A stretch of 64,000 nt of DNA from Leptidea sinapis (taxonomy: Eukaryota > Arthropoda > Insecta > Lepidoptera > Pieridae), in the NCBI RefSeq assembly GCF_905404315.1, contig NC_066278.1, positions 4,418,001 through 4,482,000 on the forward strand, in the 5' to 3' direction. Numbering within the stretch: position 1 is the stretch's first letter; each line of letters opens with the position of its first letter. Shown here piece after piece: positions 22,501 to 37,500 of this stretch. The notes beneath the pieces were generated by a model. That model was not told where the DNA came from and searched no databases. It saw only the letters and a list, made by a program, of their open reading frames with translations. The position numbers and the translations under genes were made by a program.

Positions 22501-25500
22501 CATAGCCTGTGTTATGGGGTGCAAGACAACGGTATATTTAAGGCGCGGTCACACGCACCTTAAATATACGCGTTTGAAATCCTAGTCAGTCGCCTTAATA
22601 CAATATACTTACTTAAACATACATAAATACATATCCACTCGGAAGCAAACATCCATATTCATCATATAAATGCTTGCACCTTGCTTGTAATGGGCACAGC
22701 GTACCAATTACCAAGAGCTCTGAACGCAATGAACGTGCAGCTCGTCTCGTCCCTTATTTTCATAAAAAAATGTATTTTTTAATAAAACTAATGATATGTT
22801 ACTTTTTAACATTCACTATACCAAGGAATACAATGGTGCAACACATTCCGCAGTGAATGTTGAAGTCGGCATTACTGTTAACGTTAAATTTGACTAAACC
22901 CTTAATTATAACAGATAATATGATGCAACTCAGCCTTAGATCATTACAAATATTTACATCGCCTGTTTTACAGTTGATAAACAATGCATTATTTAACTCT
23001 GCGAATATAAAATATGCAAGACTATAAGCTGCGTGTCACGGGGAATGAGGCGTGCGTCGTTTGATATGGTGATTATTGCTGATTAGAGGAAAAGGGGCTA
23101 GGGAGACGCCCTCTCTACTCCCACATAAACAAACATATGACATAACAATACAAAATATACCCTATTACTACATGTATTAGGTTGAAAGTCGTTGACGAGT
23201 TGAGGTATATAGTAAATAGGGTAAAGAAATATAAATGGGATATTAGTTTTGCGCAAAGCAATTCGACATCCGTCCCTCGCCGCGCGCGTTGTGATGAAAA
23301 ACGAAGCAATTTCCCTTCGAATTTTCAACTATTTACTTTTTTCTGGGCAACAAATCTAATGACGTAATGTTAAAATTTTGTTTCTATCAGTTTTATATTA
23401 AAAGTAAAAGTTTATTTTGATACACAATACAATTATGCTGTTATAAGTTTTAGTAATTAATACGCTTATTAAAAAGTGTTTTTTTTTTATTATTTAAACA
23501 CCCGCTTGTTTTCTATTAGAGTCTCCGACTTTTTCGAAACAGCATAATAGTTTATTAATATTTTTTATTTTAACATTTTTTATATCAGGCGAGCTTAACC
23601 ACAATTGATGATAGAGTTCACAAACTGCGGGGAAAAGGGGTAGTTCATTTCTCCAAAGCAGTATTTTTTTTATGACAGTAAGGGACGAGAGGAGGAGAAC
23701 GTTCAGCTGATGGATATCGATACGACCTGCCCCTTACAATGCAGTGCCGCTCTGGGTTCTTGAAAAACGCAAAAATTGTGAGCGGCACTACAATTGCGCT
23801 CGTCACTTTGAGACGTAAGTCTCATTTGCCCAGACTAGCTACGGCGCCCTTCAAACCGAAACACAGTTATGTTTACACATTACTGTTTCATGGCAGAAAT
23901 AGACCCATAATCTAGCCGGCATTCTGTGCAAAGGAGCCTCTCTCTGGTTATTAATATAAAGATAAATTATCATAATTTAATTCCAGTGACGGAGCCTCCA
24001 TTGCACAATGCCGCCTAGGTGGGTAAAGCAGTGGTTTTTCTGCTGTAAAGTGGTAATGTGCAAGCGTCACTGTATTTTGTTTTGAAAAGCGCTGTGCTAT
24101 TGAAATTACTGGGCAAATGAGGCTTAAAATATTATGTCGCAAAGTGACGAGCCCAATTGCAATACTGCTCACAATTTAAGGTTAAATCAGAGTCCTGAGT
24201 GACACTCCAAAGGCGTGGCGTAACACTTTGTCATAATTAAATTTGCTATAATACTTTAGTTATGTCACCAAAATGTAACAATATATCATAAGTAATAATT
24301 CTAGTAGTCAGTTTTGTAAATGTTTTTAATTTTTTTTTATGAAATTAAGGGACGAGACGAGCAGGACGTTAAATTGATGGTATATGATACGCCCTGCCTA
24401 TTACAATGCAGTGACGCTCAGCATTCTTGAAAAACACAAAAATTCTGAGCGGCAATACAATTGCGCTCGTCACCTCGAGACATAAGATGTTAAATCTTAT
24501 TTGCCCAGTAATTTCACTAGCTACGGCACCCTTGTGGTACTCATAATCTAGCCGGCATCCAGTGCAAAGGATGCTCCCACGTTACGATACGTTCGTATTA
24601 ATATTATATGAAATACAAGTATGCTCACGGAGCGAGCGTCAATAGCCGAGAGTAGATTTGATAACCACAAAATTAATTGTTAAGCACCTATATCATCGCG
24701 CCTAAAAGTTTACAATTCAGTTTTTTTAATACATCACAAGAAGCAAAGGAGAATAAAGAAAAACTATATAAAACGTGATTTTTATTTTAAGCAAAATCTA
24801 TGTATCCTGTGTATTATATAGTGTATAAATACCAACAAGAATATAATAAAACAATCTGATATAGATTAAAAGTATTAAACTAAGGACAAAGTAAGTCAGT
24901 CTCACTTAACTTACAGTTAAAACGTCGATGTAATCTAATTTGGAAAGACCTTGGCAGCTCTGTTTGAATACAAAAAACGGATAGTCTTTACGGAGAGCGC
25001 ACTGTTATCAATGGAACTGGAAAACGGTCGCCTTTAAAATGAGAAAGCATTAAGATCCAACAAAACATTTTCTTATTTCCAATTGTAGAATTCATTTGAG
25101 GGCAGAGACAATGTCGACGGGCGCGGGGGGAGGATGAGCGGCTAACTTCGTTACGTATCCATTTGATGGGATTGCAATGCCTCAGGGGCCACCCCCGTCT
25201 CCCCCCGCCTCGAGCTCCTATCTCGCCCTGTGGCGTAGTATTTTTATATCGAAATTTCCTCTACAAGGAGGGTAGGACGTCTTTAACGTTTACATTCTTA
25301 TGTAGCGTGGAGCGAACGTTAATAGCTTTTCGCGTAGCGCTACGATACTGCTACGTACACGCTCTTTCAGTCCATGTGTGCGTGTCTTCACAAGCTTTCA
25401 GCGAGATACATAATTTGTAAAATCATTCTTAGCAACAGTATTTTGTTGATGCTTTCATTTTCTTATGTTTAATGATATTGAATAAATAATATCAAAAGCT

Positions 25501-28500
25501 AAATGTAGAAGTTGGAAAAATCTCTAATGTAGTTTCTTTTCAAGGCAAATCAGGTTACAAGACTAAATTCTTACAAAACGCGGAAAGTAAAGTGTCTAAA
25601 AGAGTAAGCTAATAATAGTAAAAAGTATATTTTAAACAATCAAATTAATTACTGTATGATTCTTCTGTATGTCATTGTAAATCTATTAAAAAGCGTTTAA
25701 AAGAAGTAATTAATCAATTCACTAAAATATCCGCACAGAAGCGTGGAGGTAGGTGTGTTTTGTATTCTACAAATGTGAGCGGAGTGGAATTAAGGGCCGT
25801 CGTTACTTCAAGAGAATGTTAAAAGTCGTGTTCTGAATAAAATATATAAAGAGACGAATTAGGTTCTCTTGGGACAAATCAATACGAAATGTCCCCGAGG
25901 ATTAGCAATTTTAAAACAGAGATAAAGATCGCTTGCTTGTGACTGCGAGCATTTCGTATTCATACAAGCTCGAATGACAGATGGCGTTTTAATCCAATCT
26001 GCCTCAGGGCTTCGGTTTAAATTGTATTATGAGTGTATTCGCGCACCATTGATATACCGACTGTTCTACGAAAGAACAAGTGACTGAAGGCGACTTTACG
26101 TTACCCTTCATTGAAAATTATTAGATTTTCCATTGATTAAGTAACTCAACTCTTATATTCTTTGTTGTTACATAATAATAATAATATAATATTGACCAAC
26201 TTTTTACACAAATTATCTTGCCCCAAGTTAAGCATATATAGCTTGTGTTATGGGTTACAAGACAATGATATATGTAATACAATATACTTAGTTAAACATA
26301 CATAAATTCTTATAAACATATATATAAACATACATAAATACATTAAAACATCCATGACTCGGAAACAAACATCCATATTCATCATATAAATGCTTGCACC
26401 TACCGGGATTCGAACCCGGGACCTCTAGCTTACATGACATCTTCTGATTCTTCTATTATAACATAATATCCGGACGACCGAGTCTTGCTCGGATTTTTAA
26501 AAATGTACAAAACTTGAACAAACAAAAAATTAATAGGACATCTGGATTCGAACTTGAGAAATGGTCTTCTGCTTTCCGGATCACCCAATGTCCCATCTGA
26601 GCTATTATAGTCTTGTATATAGTGGCGAAATTTAACTTTGTATTCTAATGTTTTTGTAGCTGTTTCTTATTAAAACACGTATAAAACTTAATTTTTCAAA
26701 ATTGAAACCTAGCTAGATCGATTTCTCGCCCCCGAAACTACCTGTATACCAAATTAAATTAAAATCATTTGAACATTTCCGAGATTCAGAATATATATAT
26801 ACAAGAATTGGTGGTTTAAAGATATAAGATATGACTTTCTTAATGATACCACAGATTGAGAATGGAGCGAAGCTATTTAAATAATAGAAAAGCGATAGTT
26901 TTTGACGTTTAATAAGTGTTTAAAATCTTATTCAAATAAAAATATTTGAATTTGAATCTGAATCTTCTTTTTTGTGTTCTATCTCTTCATGCTTTAAATA
27001 AAACTGGCTTTTTGGATATGTTATGAAGTAAATCATATTTATAACAACCAAAAAAACTTAAGATCCCTTTCTAAGAATAATATCGAGAATGAACTAGTGT
27101 TAGCTTTGTCATTCTGCAAGCTTGCAACGGGAAGAGGAGCAGAAAGCTAAAATATATATTTTTTCACGTTTATTTGATGCTTCATAAGGTTGGCAACGTA
27201 TATGTCACGAGGGGCTGCTGAAAATCAGTGGTGTGTTGGTGTCTCCAGCACTCAACACAACTTAGTACTGAGTCAGCTCCTGTTAGCAATGAATCACACC
27301 CCTCACAGATTTTTTACTTGTTTCATATTATTCTTATTTTAAACATTATACTGTTGTTTTTTTTTCTCTTTAACTCCGTACATACAATCTTTTTTCTTCT
27401 CTAATGTGATTGAGTATTGTGAGGTGTAATTTATTTAATTTTTGTGGGTACAGGACATCGTCTGTCGGGTCCGCTTGTTATTGAAGAAAATTAATTACTG
27501 CTTTATTTAAGTTAAATTTTGTTGTTTTGTGCCCGTTCTTCTCAGGTCAGAGGCGGTCTATTTTGAATGGGTGGTAGTTTTTGACGTTCAATAAGTGATT
27601 TTGAATCCTATTTTGAATAAAAATATTTGAATTCGAACTTTTGCATTGGGCTCTCTTATATAAAGCTCAGCATAATTTCAGACTATTAATACGGAATCAA
27701 AGATTATGCTAAGCTTACACTCAGCTAAGTTTTACGTAAGTAAAGTCTGAGCAAAATCTAAGTACGCTTTAAAAATCACAGCCTGACAGTCATTATGGCA
27801 GCGCTGTGGAAAATGATGTATGTAAATCAAAACAAAAGACAATATAAACTGTTAAAATATAATTTAAAATGTTGTACACACCTGTATCCTCGCTTCATTG
27901 AGCTTCGTAGTCCTGGCAAGTTCTTCTCTACAGTAGATATCAGGATAATGTGATTTTGCAAATGCTGCTTCTAATTCTGCTAGTTGTTCCTGTCCAATGA
28001 AATAATTATAGAATTAAAAAATAATTAATTCAAAATTTTATTAAAGTGAAACTTTAGTTACATCGACTTAATCTCTATCGCATGTCGCATTACAGCCTGC
28101 CGCGGCATAGGAGTGAAGTTGAATCATTAACGCTTTTAAGACTGGTTGTCGTAGTAGTCTAAGGCGCCGTATTTATACTCTGGTTCCTAAGATAGAGCGT
28201 GGGTTCGAACCCCACACCTGACAAAAGTTTTATTAATTACTTATTTTTTTCTATTTTATCTATATTTAATCATATATAAAGTTTTATTTTTAGATTATAA
28301 TGCTGAAATTATAATGTTCTATCGTGAAAAAATTGACTTGAAATGATGTTTCATAAGACCACTCATATGCTTCTTAAATTACATTTTTTTTTGTAAATTC
28401 AATCTATGTTTTTGAATCATCTATGTGTAGACTGGACCATCAGATCTTCATCTTCTTCAGATCACACCCACCCACATGATGGACCTCCATTTCGTCTGAA

Positions 28501-31500
28501 GTTATTCGGTACTTACTACAATTGAATGTGAGTGAAGCCGTTCTTAAATAAATATTATTGATAATGTCTCATAAAAGTTTTTGTAATTGAGTCTGCTTAT
28601 AAGTCTGATTATATAATGAATAAAATAAAAGTCATAATAACAAAATAGCGTACTTGTATTTATTAGAAAATCAATTTAAAACATTTTTGTTTTTGTGTCT
28701 GTTTCTTACATTTATCTCGGAAAGTCCTAAACAGATTGATTTTAGTTATTTCATCTAAATACATATTGTTATTACAAGACATCCTGATGAGATATTATTT
28801 TACATTCATACAAAATCTTTAAAAATATATAAATTCTACAACATATTCTAAAAAGTGCTACTGTCGTGAATTAATCTTGACTCCAACAATACATATTATC
28901 CAACTGAAAAGCTAATTTTAATGTTTTAATATTTTGAATGAGATATTCTTCAGGCAAGAAACTCATCTGATGAAAAGTGAGAATAGAATCTGCGATATTA
29001 AAAGGCAAGCATTTGTTGCCGACCTTTGAAGTGAGATAATGTTCTAAGGTTGAAGGCCTCTAAGTCGTATCCGTTTGGCGATATTCAAGCCGATAAATGA
29101 TTTTATAAGTAAGTATTATTTTAATAATACAACTCCACAACGGCACCTTTTTATGTTGTGAAGCACTTATGTGTCAGCATTATTGTGTTTCGGTCTGAAG
29201 GGCGTGGTAGCAAGTGAAATTACTGGGCAAATGAGACTTAACATCGTATGTCTCAAGGTGACGAGCGCAATTGTAGTGCCGTTTCAAGAATCCTGAGCGG
29301 CACTGTACTGTAAAGGACAGGGCGTATCAATTACCATCTGAAAGAAAAAAGACAACTAATTGACAATGAATCCAAAATAAATGTAAAAGGTAATTTCGCA
29401 ATTTAACTGACTTGTGTAAAAGTAGTCCTATGTCTCCGTCGAGCTGGTGTGGGACAGGAGGCAGTAGTAGGAGTATGTCCGGCGTGCTGGGGCCCCAGAG
29501 ACGGCGACAGAGCTGATGTTCCAGACCCGCTGCCGTTCCCGCCTGGCTCAGGTTTTAATTTCTTGAACGCTCCTTCCGCTGTCAACAAATAATCTAATTA
29601 AAATCTAGATTATTATTCTACTAGACTAAGTGATAGAACGAACAAATGATCCACGAGATGTTAAAAGCACAATTTGTTATGGAAGAGGAGGGTAACGATT
29701 TCAAAACGGTAAGTGATAACCGCCACCCTACAGCAATTTTGCACCAGCAGCACAGGACGTCATGGACAAAACCAAGTAAGGGTGTTCGTTGAACTGGTTT
29801 TACGTGGAAGAAACATCCTTATAAATCGCCCTGTGGGGGACGGCCACATACCTACATGATAAGTTTCTGTAGTAGATTCAAGAATAGTAAAATTTAATGC
29901 CAAGATCATAGGGCCTACCTTCAACTTTTAATGAGCGATGCGATTCCGATGCAGTTCAGTTTAGGTAACTAAACTCAAATTTTAAAATTCGTACCATGAA
30001 GTGCCTTTGACATAATGGCGTTTGGATCGCTTATAAAGAATGAACGAAATAAATTTGTCTGTGGTCCGCGGTGTGAGAAAGAGATGACGCTCTACAGTCG
30101 TTGCATAGGTTTGTCTCTGTTACTAGAACCATATGCGCTGCGTTTCTAACCTAAAATGATACGATTTTAGCGGTTTTTTGCGTACAAAATACTAAAAATA
30201 TATTTTAAAATTTGGCTTTATAGCGTCAAATTATAAACCAATAAGCCCTTTTTTGTACTTATTAAATAACAGTGATATAAATAAACATAGTTCTTTGAAT
30301 TACAAATTAAAAGTTTGCTAAGGTGTTTTCGTAAAAATAACGAGTTATGAACGCACCTCCATTGATGTTTGATTTGACAGGAGCACAGAGTACATTATTT
30401 TAAATTCGTTCTTGCGTACAGGTTATAGCCCGGGCTCTTACTGCCTCGTCTTTAGTATTTTCATTTTCGGTATTTATTTTCAGAATTTTGTTTTACAAAA
30501 AAGACCAATAAAGTATTCTCATCTCATCTTTCTTTAATAAAATTTTCCTTTTCTGTATGTTTTTCTCTTTCCTCTAAGGAAGTAGTAACTTTTTTCTAAT
30601 CGCTCACTTTGACACATAAGCTATACAGCTTAGGTTAAACTATTACCTTATGGTACGAATGAATGAACGAATTTGCGATTCAATTGACATCAGTGCGATT
30701 TAATCAGTTGATTTGACGTCAACCTAAATTAGATAGCTCTAATCACGTCGTGCTACGAAATAGCACAACAGTCCATTTTAGGTTGTCAATTGAATCGCAA
30801 TAACAGTTCATGGTAGGCCCGCAGGTCAGTATCTACGCAAGATCTACTGTAGATCACTGACAATTCGAGAAGACCTGCGTTGCTCGCTGTCTAATTGTTT
30901 GAGCCGGCAATGGAGTGCAACCTGTGGGTGCAACAGACCACAGATGAGACATATGCATATAACAGTACCTGTTTGATTAAAGTGGTAACACAATACAATG
31001 AATTCCGGGTGAAATGTGTAAAGAAATATGTATCAATAATAATGTCGCTATACGCATGTAAGGACATATAATTCGCAGTCTGGTAGCGGAACGGCAAAAG
31101 TGTTCTTAAAGACAATGTAAGCACACTTATCTTTTTAGTCATATATCAACGGTCACCGTCCAATTCAAATCTAAACTGATTGAATTTTTTACATTGCTGC
31201 TGAAACATTGTACTTAAGGTGTTAACAATATAAGGGATAATCCAATATGTTTCGTCAATTGACATGCAAAATATGTTACAAAATTGTCTAAACACTAATC
31301 GTACTGTTATATTGAAACAGAAACATTGACCGAGAATATTTTAAACAACTGGAGCAAACGTAGCAATGTATAGATTTATCTGTCGCAGGATATCACAGTG
31401 TTATTTGTGGCATGTCCCATATTTCGGCTTTGTTTTTATACGACGTGATATGTCTATGTTTATAGAACATCACTGATAAATAATAATGAAATAAACCCAA

Positions 31501-34500
31501 GTATATGACCCCGCAGTCTGAGACTTAAGTTGGAATGTCTGTAACTCGAACATCCAAACCGCCACACAACAGTACAGTGGTAGAAGTTGGTTTGGTGGCA
31601 TTACTAAAGCAGGCGTACCCTTCAACCATAATAAATGGATCAATATTATATATATAAACCTGGAAATTAGTAATGCGCAGGGTGTTATATTAACCTCTAT
31701 ATGACGTCTGCAAAAAAGTACAACAACTATATTTTTAAAATAATAAAATATTGCAATATTATGATTGCGGCCAATATTGCGGCATAAAAGATGACATCAC
31801 TAAGAATTACTATTACTTAGCTTTGTTTTTTCCTTTTATAAAAGTTCGGTATCCCCAATGGTCATTGTGTCCTTTAAATTATTATATTGTATGTCGCTCC
31901 ATCTACAGGATCTACTTTACAGTTGATAACGTAATGAGTTGTAATCTATATATATAAAAGAGAATGTATGTTTGTATGTTCCCTAATAACTCCTAAACTA
32001 TTCGACCGATCTCAATGAAATCTTTTGAAATAGATTCGTTGAAGCTCAAGGAAGGTTTGTATATATAATTTATATGACAAAACAACGTTTGACAGGTCAG
32101 CTAGTAATAAATAATAATGAGTGTTGATCAAGACACCCAAATAGGAGTACAGTATATATTTCTATTTTGGTATGTAAATGAACGTATCATCGTCAAATAT
32201 TGAAGAAAATTAATGAGAACTATAACAAAATTTACCATTAAGTAAATTGTATCAGTTATCATAACATAAGTGACTTTCTTAATGATACTATGATAATGCA
32301 ATTTTAATAATTTGATAGGTATCATAATGATTTTAAATCCTTATTTGAATTAAAATTTGAATGAACTACAACAATCAGCTTTGGGGGAAGCCGATGTCCA
32401 GCAGTAGACGTCTTCCGGCTGATGATGATGATGACAGCAATTTGCAGTATTTCAATAAACTAAGCCAAGTCAAGTTGTCTGCATCAGTTACACTTCACAA
32501 ATTGAAACATTCTTTTTTTTAAATCGTAATGCATGCGTATACTTGGCTCCGTAAAATTGCTAAATCTTTTAAAGTGGATTGTGTTATATTTACAGTCTAA
32601 GCGTTCCTTCACATCTTCATGAATTTCAAGATTAATAAAAATATTTAGAATTATGAAGGCATTTTTTTTCTCAAAATTGATTACTTTAGATTTCTTTTTG
32701 ATGTCATTTCTAATATACTAGACTAAGGCTTCGGAAACAAATGGCGCTCTGAGAGAGAGGAAGCGGCGCAAGAAACTCGCTATATCCTTACTTAAAAATT
32801 AAATCTACCTAGATCCAGGTCATAAATGATACCTTTCTAGTGAAACAACTTAATAGCAATTTATAAAACCACCTTTTTTGGACTATGTAATACCGAAAAT
32901 CTTCAAAACCAAAATAAAAGATTATTGCAGCAGTTTGCTCAGTTTCGGACCCATGTTCTTGAATTCGTAAAGAAAGGTTTCTTATTTGCATAGTCAGGTC
33001 GGATCGATGCGGCCCCGGTGGGTCAAGTTCGCAGGCTTCGTAATTGTAATTGCGTTGACTTAACACTGTTATATCTAATGACTCACCTCGGGGCTGCAGT
33101 ATCTGATAAAATTTGTGAGCAAGTGGTCACATTATTCGATTACCTACATACTGTTTGCTGATATTTTGCTGGCATAGTTTCTTTGGCAATACATTCTAGA
33201 ATGTCGTTTATTATGTTTACTTTATTCATTGTGGCAACGACATGGGGCGGGTTGTAAATATAAAAATTATATATCATAAACGATATATGTGGCATTATTC
33301 ATGAGAATTCAGAAACTTTTATTATGTCCTAAGTACCTACTTCTTATAGGCGAACATATATTATTCTCCGGTATATTGTCAATTGCCATGATATTAAAAT
33401 TTCACAAGTGATATTATAATTAAACAGTAATTGTCAGTCGAATTCATTTCTTACAATTTAACGGCCTGATTTTAGTGACATTATACCCGTGATATTTCAC
33501 GGGTACACTATAGTGATATTATACGACCTTTTAACGGCCGTTCGCAATATACTATCTACAGATAGAGATAAATTACTAACTTCTACTGTCAGTAATTAGC
33601 TATCAATAATCTGAAGCTGTCCCAATATACCCGATAAGTCATTCTTATCGCCTTATAGTGGGACGCGTGAATTGCAATTTCCATACAAACTTCATATCGC
33701 TGGTCGCCCCACTGACAGACAGCGTGCACGGATAATGTGAGTAACCGTCGATAAGTTTACTGGGACAAAAAGTCAACGATAGTTACGATTTTTTATATAT
33801 TATGCCACAACCGGAGATAGACTGAACATCGGGAACTGCCGTTAGGTAATGATATTTTGACAATTTTACTGGTCTCAATGTCAATTTTGCAATCATAGAG
33901 TTATAAGTTAATAGACGGTATATATGTCTATATACAGGGCGTCCCAAAGGTATGGGATATGAAGGGAAAGTACCTTAAATATCGTTATTAGTTTTTGGCC
34001 ATTCTTTCGATTGGCATCATAAAAGTAGGGGTGTTTTTTTTACATTTAAGTCGGTTCGATTCCCAGACAAGGCCAGTAATTTTTAGAAAATCTTTGAATG
34101 CAGAATTACTAACTTTTAAAAATAACATCAAGTCTTCTTTCAGTCAAATACCCTATCAACGATATTTAAGGTACTTTCCCTTCAATTCCCATAGCTTTGC
34201 TTTGCATAGCTCCCATAGCACGCCATGTATATCGCAGGTGTACTCACTGCTATAGTAACGTAAAAGATGTTTATTGAGAGTTCATTTACGAATTACTAGT
34301 TTGTTGTTGCTAATTCTAATAGACGTAATTAAACTTATTTGGAAATTGCTCATTAACTTCGGAATTTCTTGTTACAAATTATTTACTTATTATTTATAAT
34401 ACCTTGCCCTGACTCGGACCCAACGCATGCTAACTACAAAAATTTTGTGTAAAATTACCAAGTAATTTTCGTATTAAAGAACATTCTGTAAATGTCGAAA

Positions 34501-37500
34501 TGAAACACTAACAGTGGATTTAAGAAAAAAACAATTTCAAAAGGGTTGAATGCCTGTGTGGAAATATTATTTTCAAAATAAGCAGCATTAAATTTTATGT
34601 ACTTGCTTCTGGTTGCAAATAAATATATATGTATGTCTCCTAAGAGGGCAAATTAGGGGTTGAACTCTTACAATGGCCACTAGGGTAGGACAGACACTGA
34701 AGAGTACTTGTTTATTTACTCGTATAACTTTAATATATTTTATGACACTAAGGGGTGGGGGGTGGGGGGTGGGGGGTGTGACCAGCACGACTTTCACCCG
34801 ATGCAAGTAATATGCTCACCTAGATTGAAGATATGAAAGATGATATAGATATTGAGTCTAATTGGCCGAGTAGTTTAACTATCAACAGGCCTTTCAAAAT
34901 GAAATACAAAAATGCTTTTACATTTGACGTCAGAAAAGGTGCCGCTCTGGCACCTAATTAACTGGCATATACTATACCTACATATAATCATTAGAATCAT
35001 ACCTAATCATCACCTTAGTAGTCAAAAATAAAAATAACACTAACTTTACTACACTTTATACAGTTTGTGATTTTCTCCAATAAAATATCTCCAAATAAAA
35101 TAAGTATTATAACTGTAATATTGAGCGCGATAAAGTCTGTATCTTGATTTACAAATGGTTTTTCCATACAGCTTGGTACTTTCCGAGAAAAAAAAAACTC
35201 CACTAATTACTTAGGCTATTAATGAATAACCATATTGTAATACCGCTTAATATTTAGTTAATCATTCATAATGACATCATACAAGTGGTCGCCTAGAAAC
35301 ATACAGCCATAAATCATTCATTGATGTATTTCAACTATGCGGAAATGTCACTAAAATCGTTGCATTTTAATTTCATGTGACGTTTTAAAATTCAAATTCA
35401 ACGTCAAATAAACTTTATTCAAATAGGCTTAAACTAAGAGCTTTTGAATAATCGTTATATAAATATTTCATTACTGAATCTACCATTATGTTCGAAAAAA
35501 GTACAGCTCGTGAGAAGAACATGCAAGAAACTTAACGCCACTCATTTAAACCAAATATAGTATTTCACATAGGCTGTAATATACATAGCAAGTAAGTTTG
35601 TAAGGTACTGCATGAAATATAAATAAATTAAGTTCAATGTTAAAAAGAATAGTTAAGAAAAACTAAAAAGCACGATTTATATAAAATTCAACTAAAAAAT
35701 AGAAAGTAAATTAAAATTGAAAATAGTGTAAAAAAAATATATTATATTGTAAAAAAAAGCGTGGGGTGTAGAAGAATTATTATTTTAATAATATCTTAAA
35801 AAGCACCCTACGCTTTTTTTACAATAAAATATATTTTTTTTACACTATTTTCAATTTAAATCAATTTTCTATTTTTTAGTTGAATTTTATAAAAAGCGTG
35901 CTTTTTAGTTTTTCTTAACTATTATTTATTTTTCATTTTTTAGTTAAATTTTCTATAAAAGCGTATTTTTGAAACTATTAAGTACTTTAACATCAATTCC
36001 TGCCTTATCGACTATAGATGAAAATTATATAAATAAACAAAAAACATATTTTGCAAATTGAAAAATTGAATAATTTTATCAAATTAGTGTAATGTCATCG
36101 GTCCTCGATAAATCTACAAAGTTTGAACGAAATCTAGCCGTTTAAAGTGGGTCAAAATCGCGCCCAAAGAAGTCGGTTACAAACATACAAACATACAGGT
36201 GAAGCTAATATAAAGCGTATATAAAAAAGCGTTTTAAATCTGAAATATTTCATGAAACGTTTAAAAACTAAACTGTTCAAATATAAAATATATAAAGGCA
36301 TATAAGACATTTATTTTCTCAAAATTGATTCCTTTACAATTAATTCTTTTTGATGTAATTTTTAATACTAGGTACTACTATCGCTTCGGAAACAAATGGC
36401 GCTCTGAGAGAGAAGTGGCGCAAGAAACTCTCCCAGCATTTTCATTTCATTCATTTTTTATATTGGATGCATCAACTTTTAGACCGTGATTTCATTGGTT
36501 GTGTAAGGATGCTTCGTGAACATGATGGTCGTGATTATTGTCATATTAAATTATCGCATCAAACAAATACAATGATTTATTAACTATAACATATCGCACC
36601 ACAAGAGGCACTCATTCACGAGTTGTCAAATGGACCAGCCATCGTTCTCGTCGCAGATATTTAAGGGAAGGAGATGACTCGGTACGCAAGCAAGCTATTC
36701 TTTGGCGACGATTTAAGGAAGTAAACTCTCAAAGAATTATTATAAAAATAGTTTTACTTCCTGGATGTATTATTTATGAATTTCTAATTTAACTGTTTCA
36801 AATCCATTTTACTGTCTCTCACTATATCTTTTTGTCTTTGCCTATTTATATATCATACTAGCGAGACAATCTTGCATATAAAATATTAGTTTCAAGAGTT
36901 ACAGAAAAACAAAACAAAATATATGTATCTACTTTAAGTTTTTTTTATGAAAAAAAGGGATGAGAGGAGCAGGACGTTCAGCTGATGATAATTGATACGC
37001 CCTGCCCAATACAATGTAGTGCCGCCTAAATTATGTTACAGTGTGTTTTAATTTAACACCAGGGAGGCTCCTTTGCACAACGGCGCTTACTTCTGCCGTG
37101 AAGCAATAATGTGTTAATATTATTGTGTTTTAGTATGAAGAGCACCCCAGCTATTGAAATTACTAGGCGAATGAGACAATATCTTATGTCTCAAGGTGAC
37201 GAGCGCAATTGTAATGCTGCGCAGAATTTTTGGGGTATTTCATGAATCCTCAGCGGCACTTCATTGTAATGGACAGGGCGTATCAGAAACTTTCAGTATG
37301 GTCTACACAAAATAAATGTTATAAGTGATATAATTCTTTGCGAGAAGGTTTTCGCCTAAACCTACGTTAGCAACAACTTCAAAATTTTACAAATATTATT
37401 TTCAAAAAATCTATGCAAAGTGATGGAAAAGTCCTGCTCGTCTCAACCCATATTTCCTTAAAAAAAACAATCATGGCATGAGATAATTACATGACTGGTT

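Larger units (their letters stand above)
21668..27881 (-). other. Homeobox gene intron 3
   Basis: 6.2 kb with several family A elements, tRNA-derived SINEs and LINE C tails. 25085-25400 is unusually GC-rich and 25720-26100 appears unique. 21668-22204, 22771-23662 and 24581-25084 show nothing nameable. Confidence 0.8.
27990..29411 (-). other. Homeobox gene intron 2
   Basis: 1.4 kb with a tRNA-Leu-like pseudogene and a variant family A element; 28224-29096 has no other recognisable content. Confidence 0.8.

Noticed and set aside
28141..28223. Functional tRNA-Leu gene
   Set aside because: The acceptor stem does not pair and no anticodon can be read.
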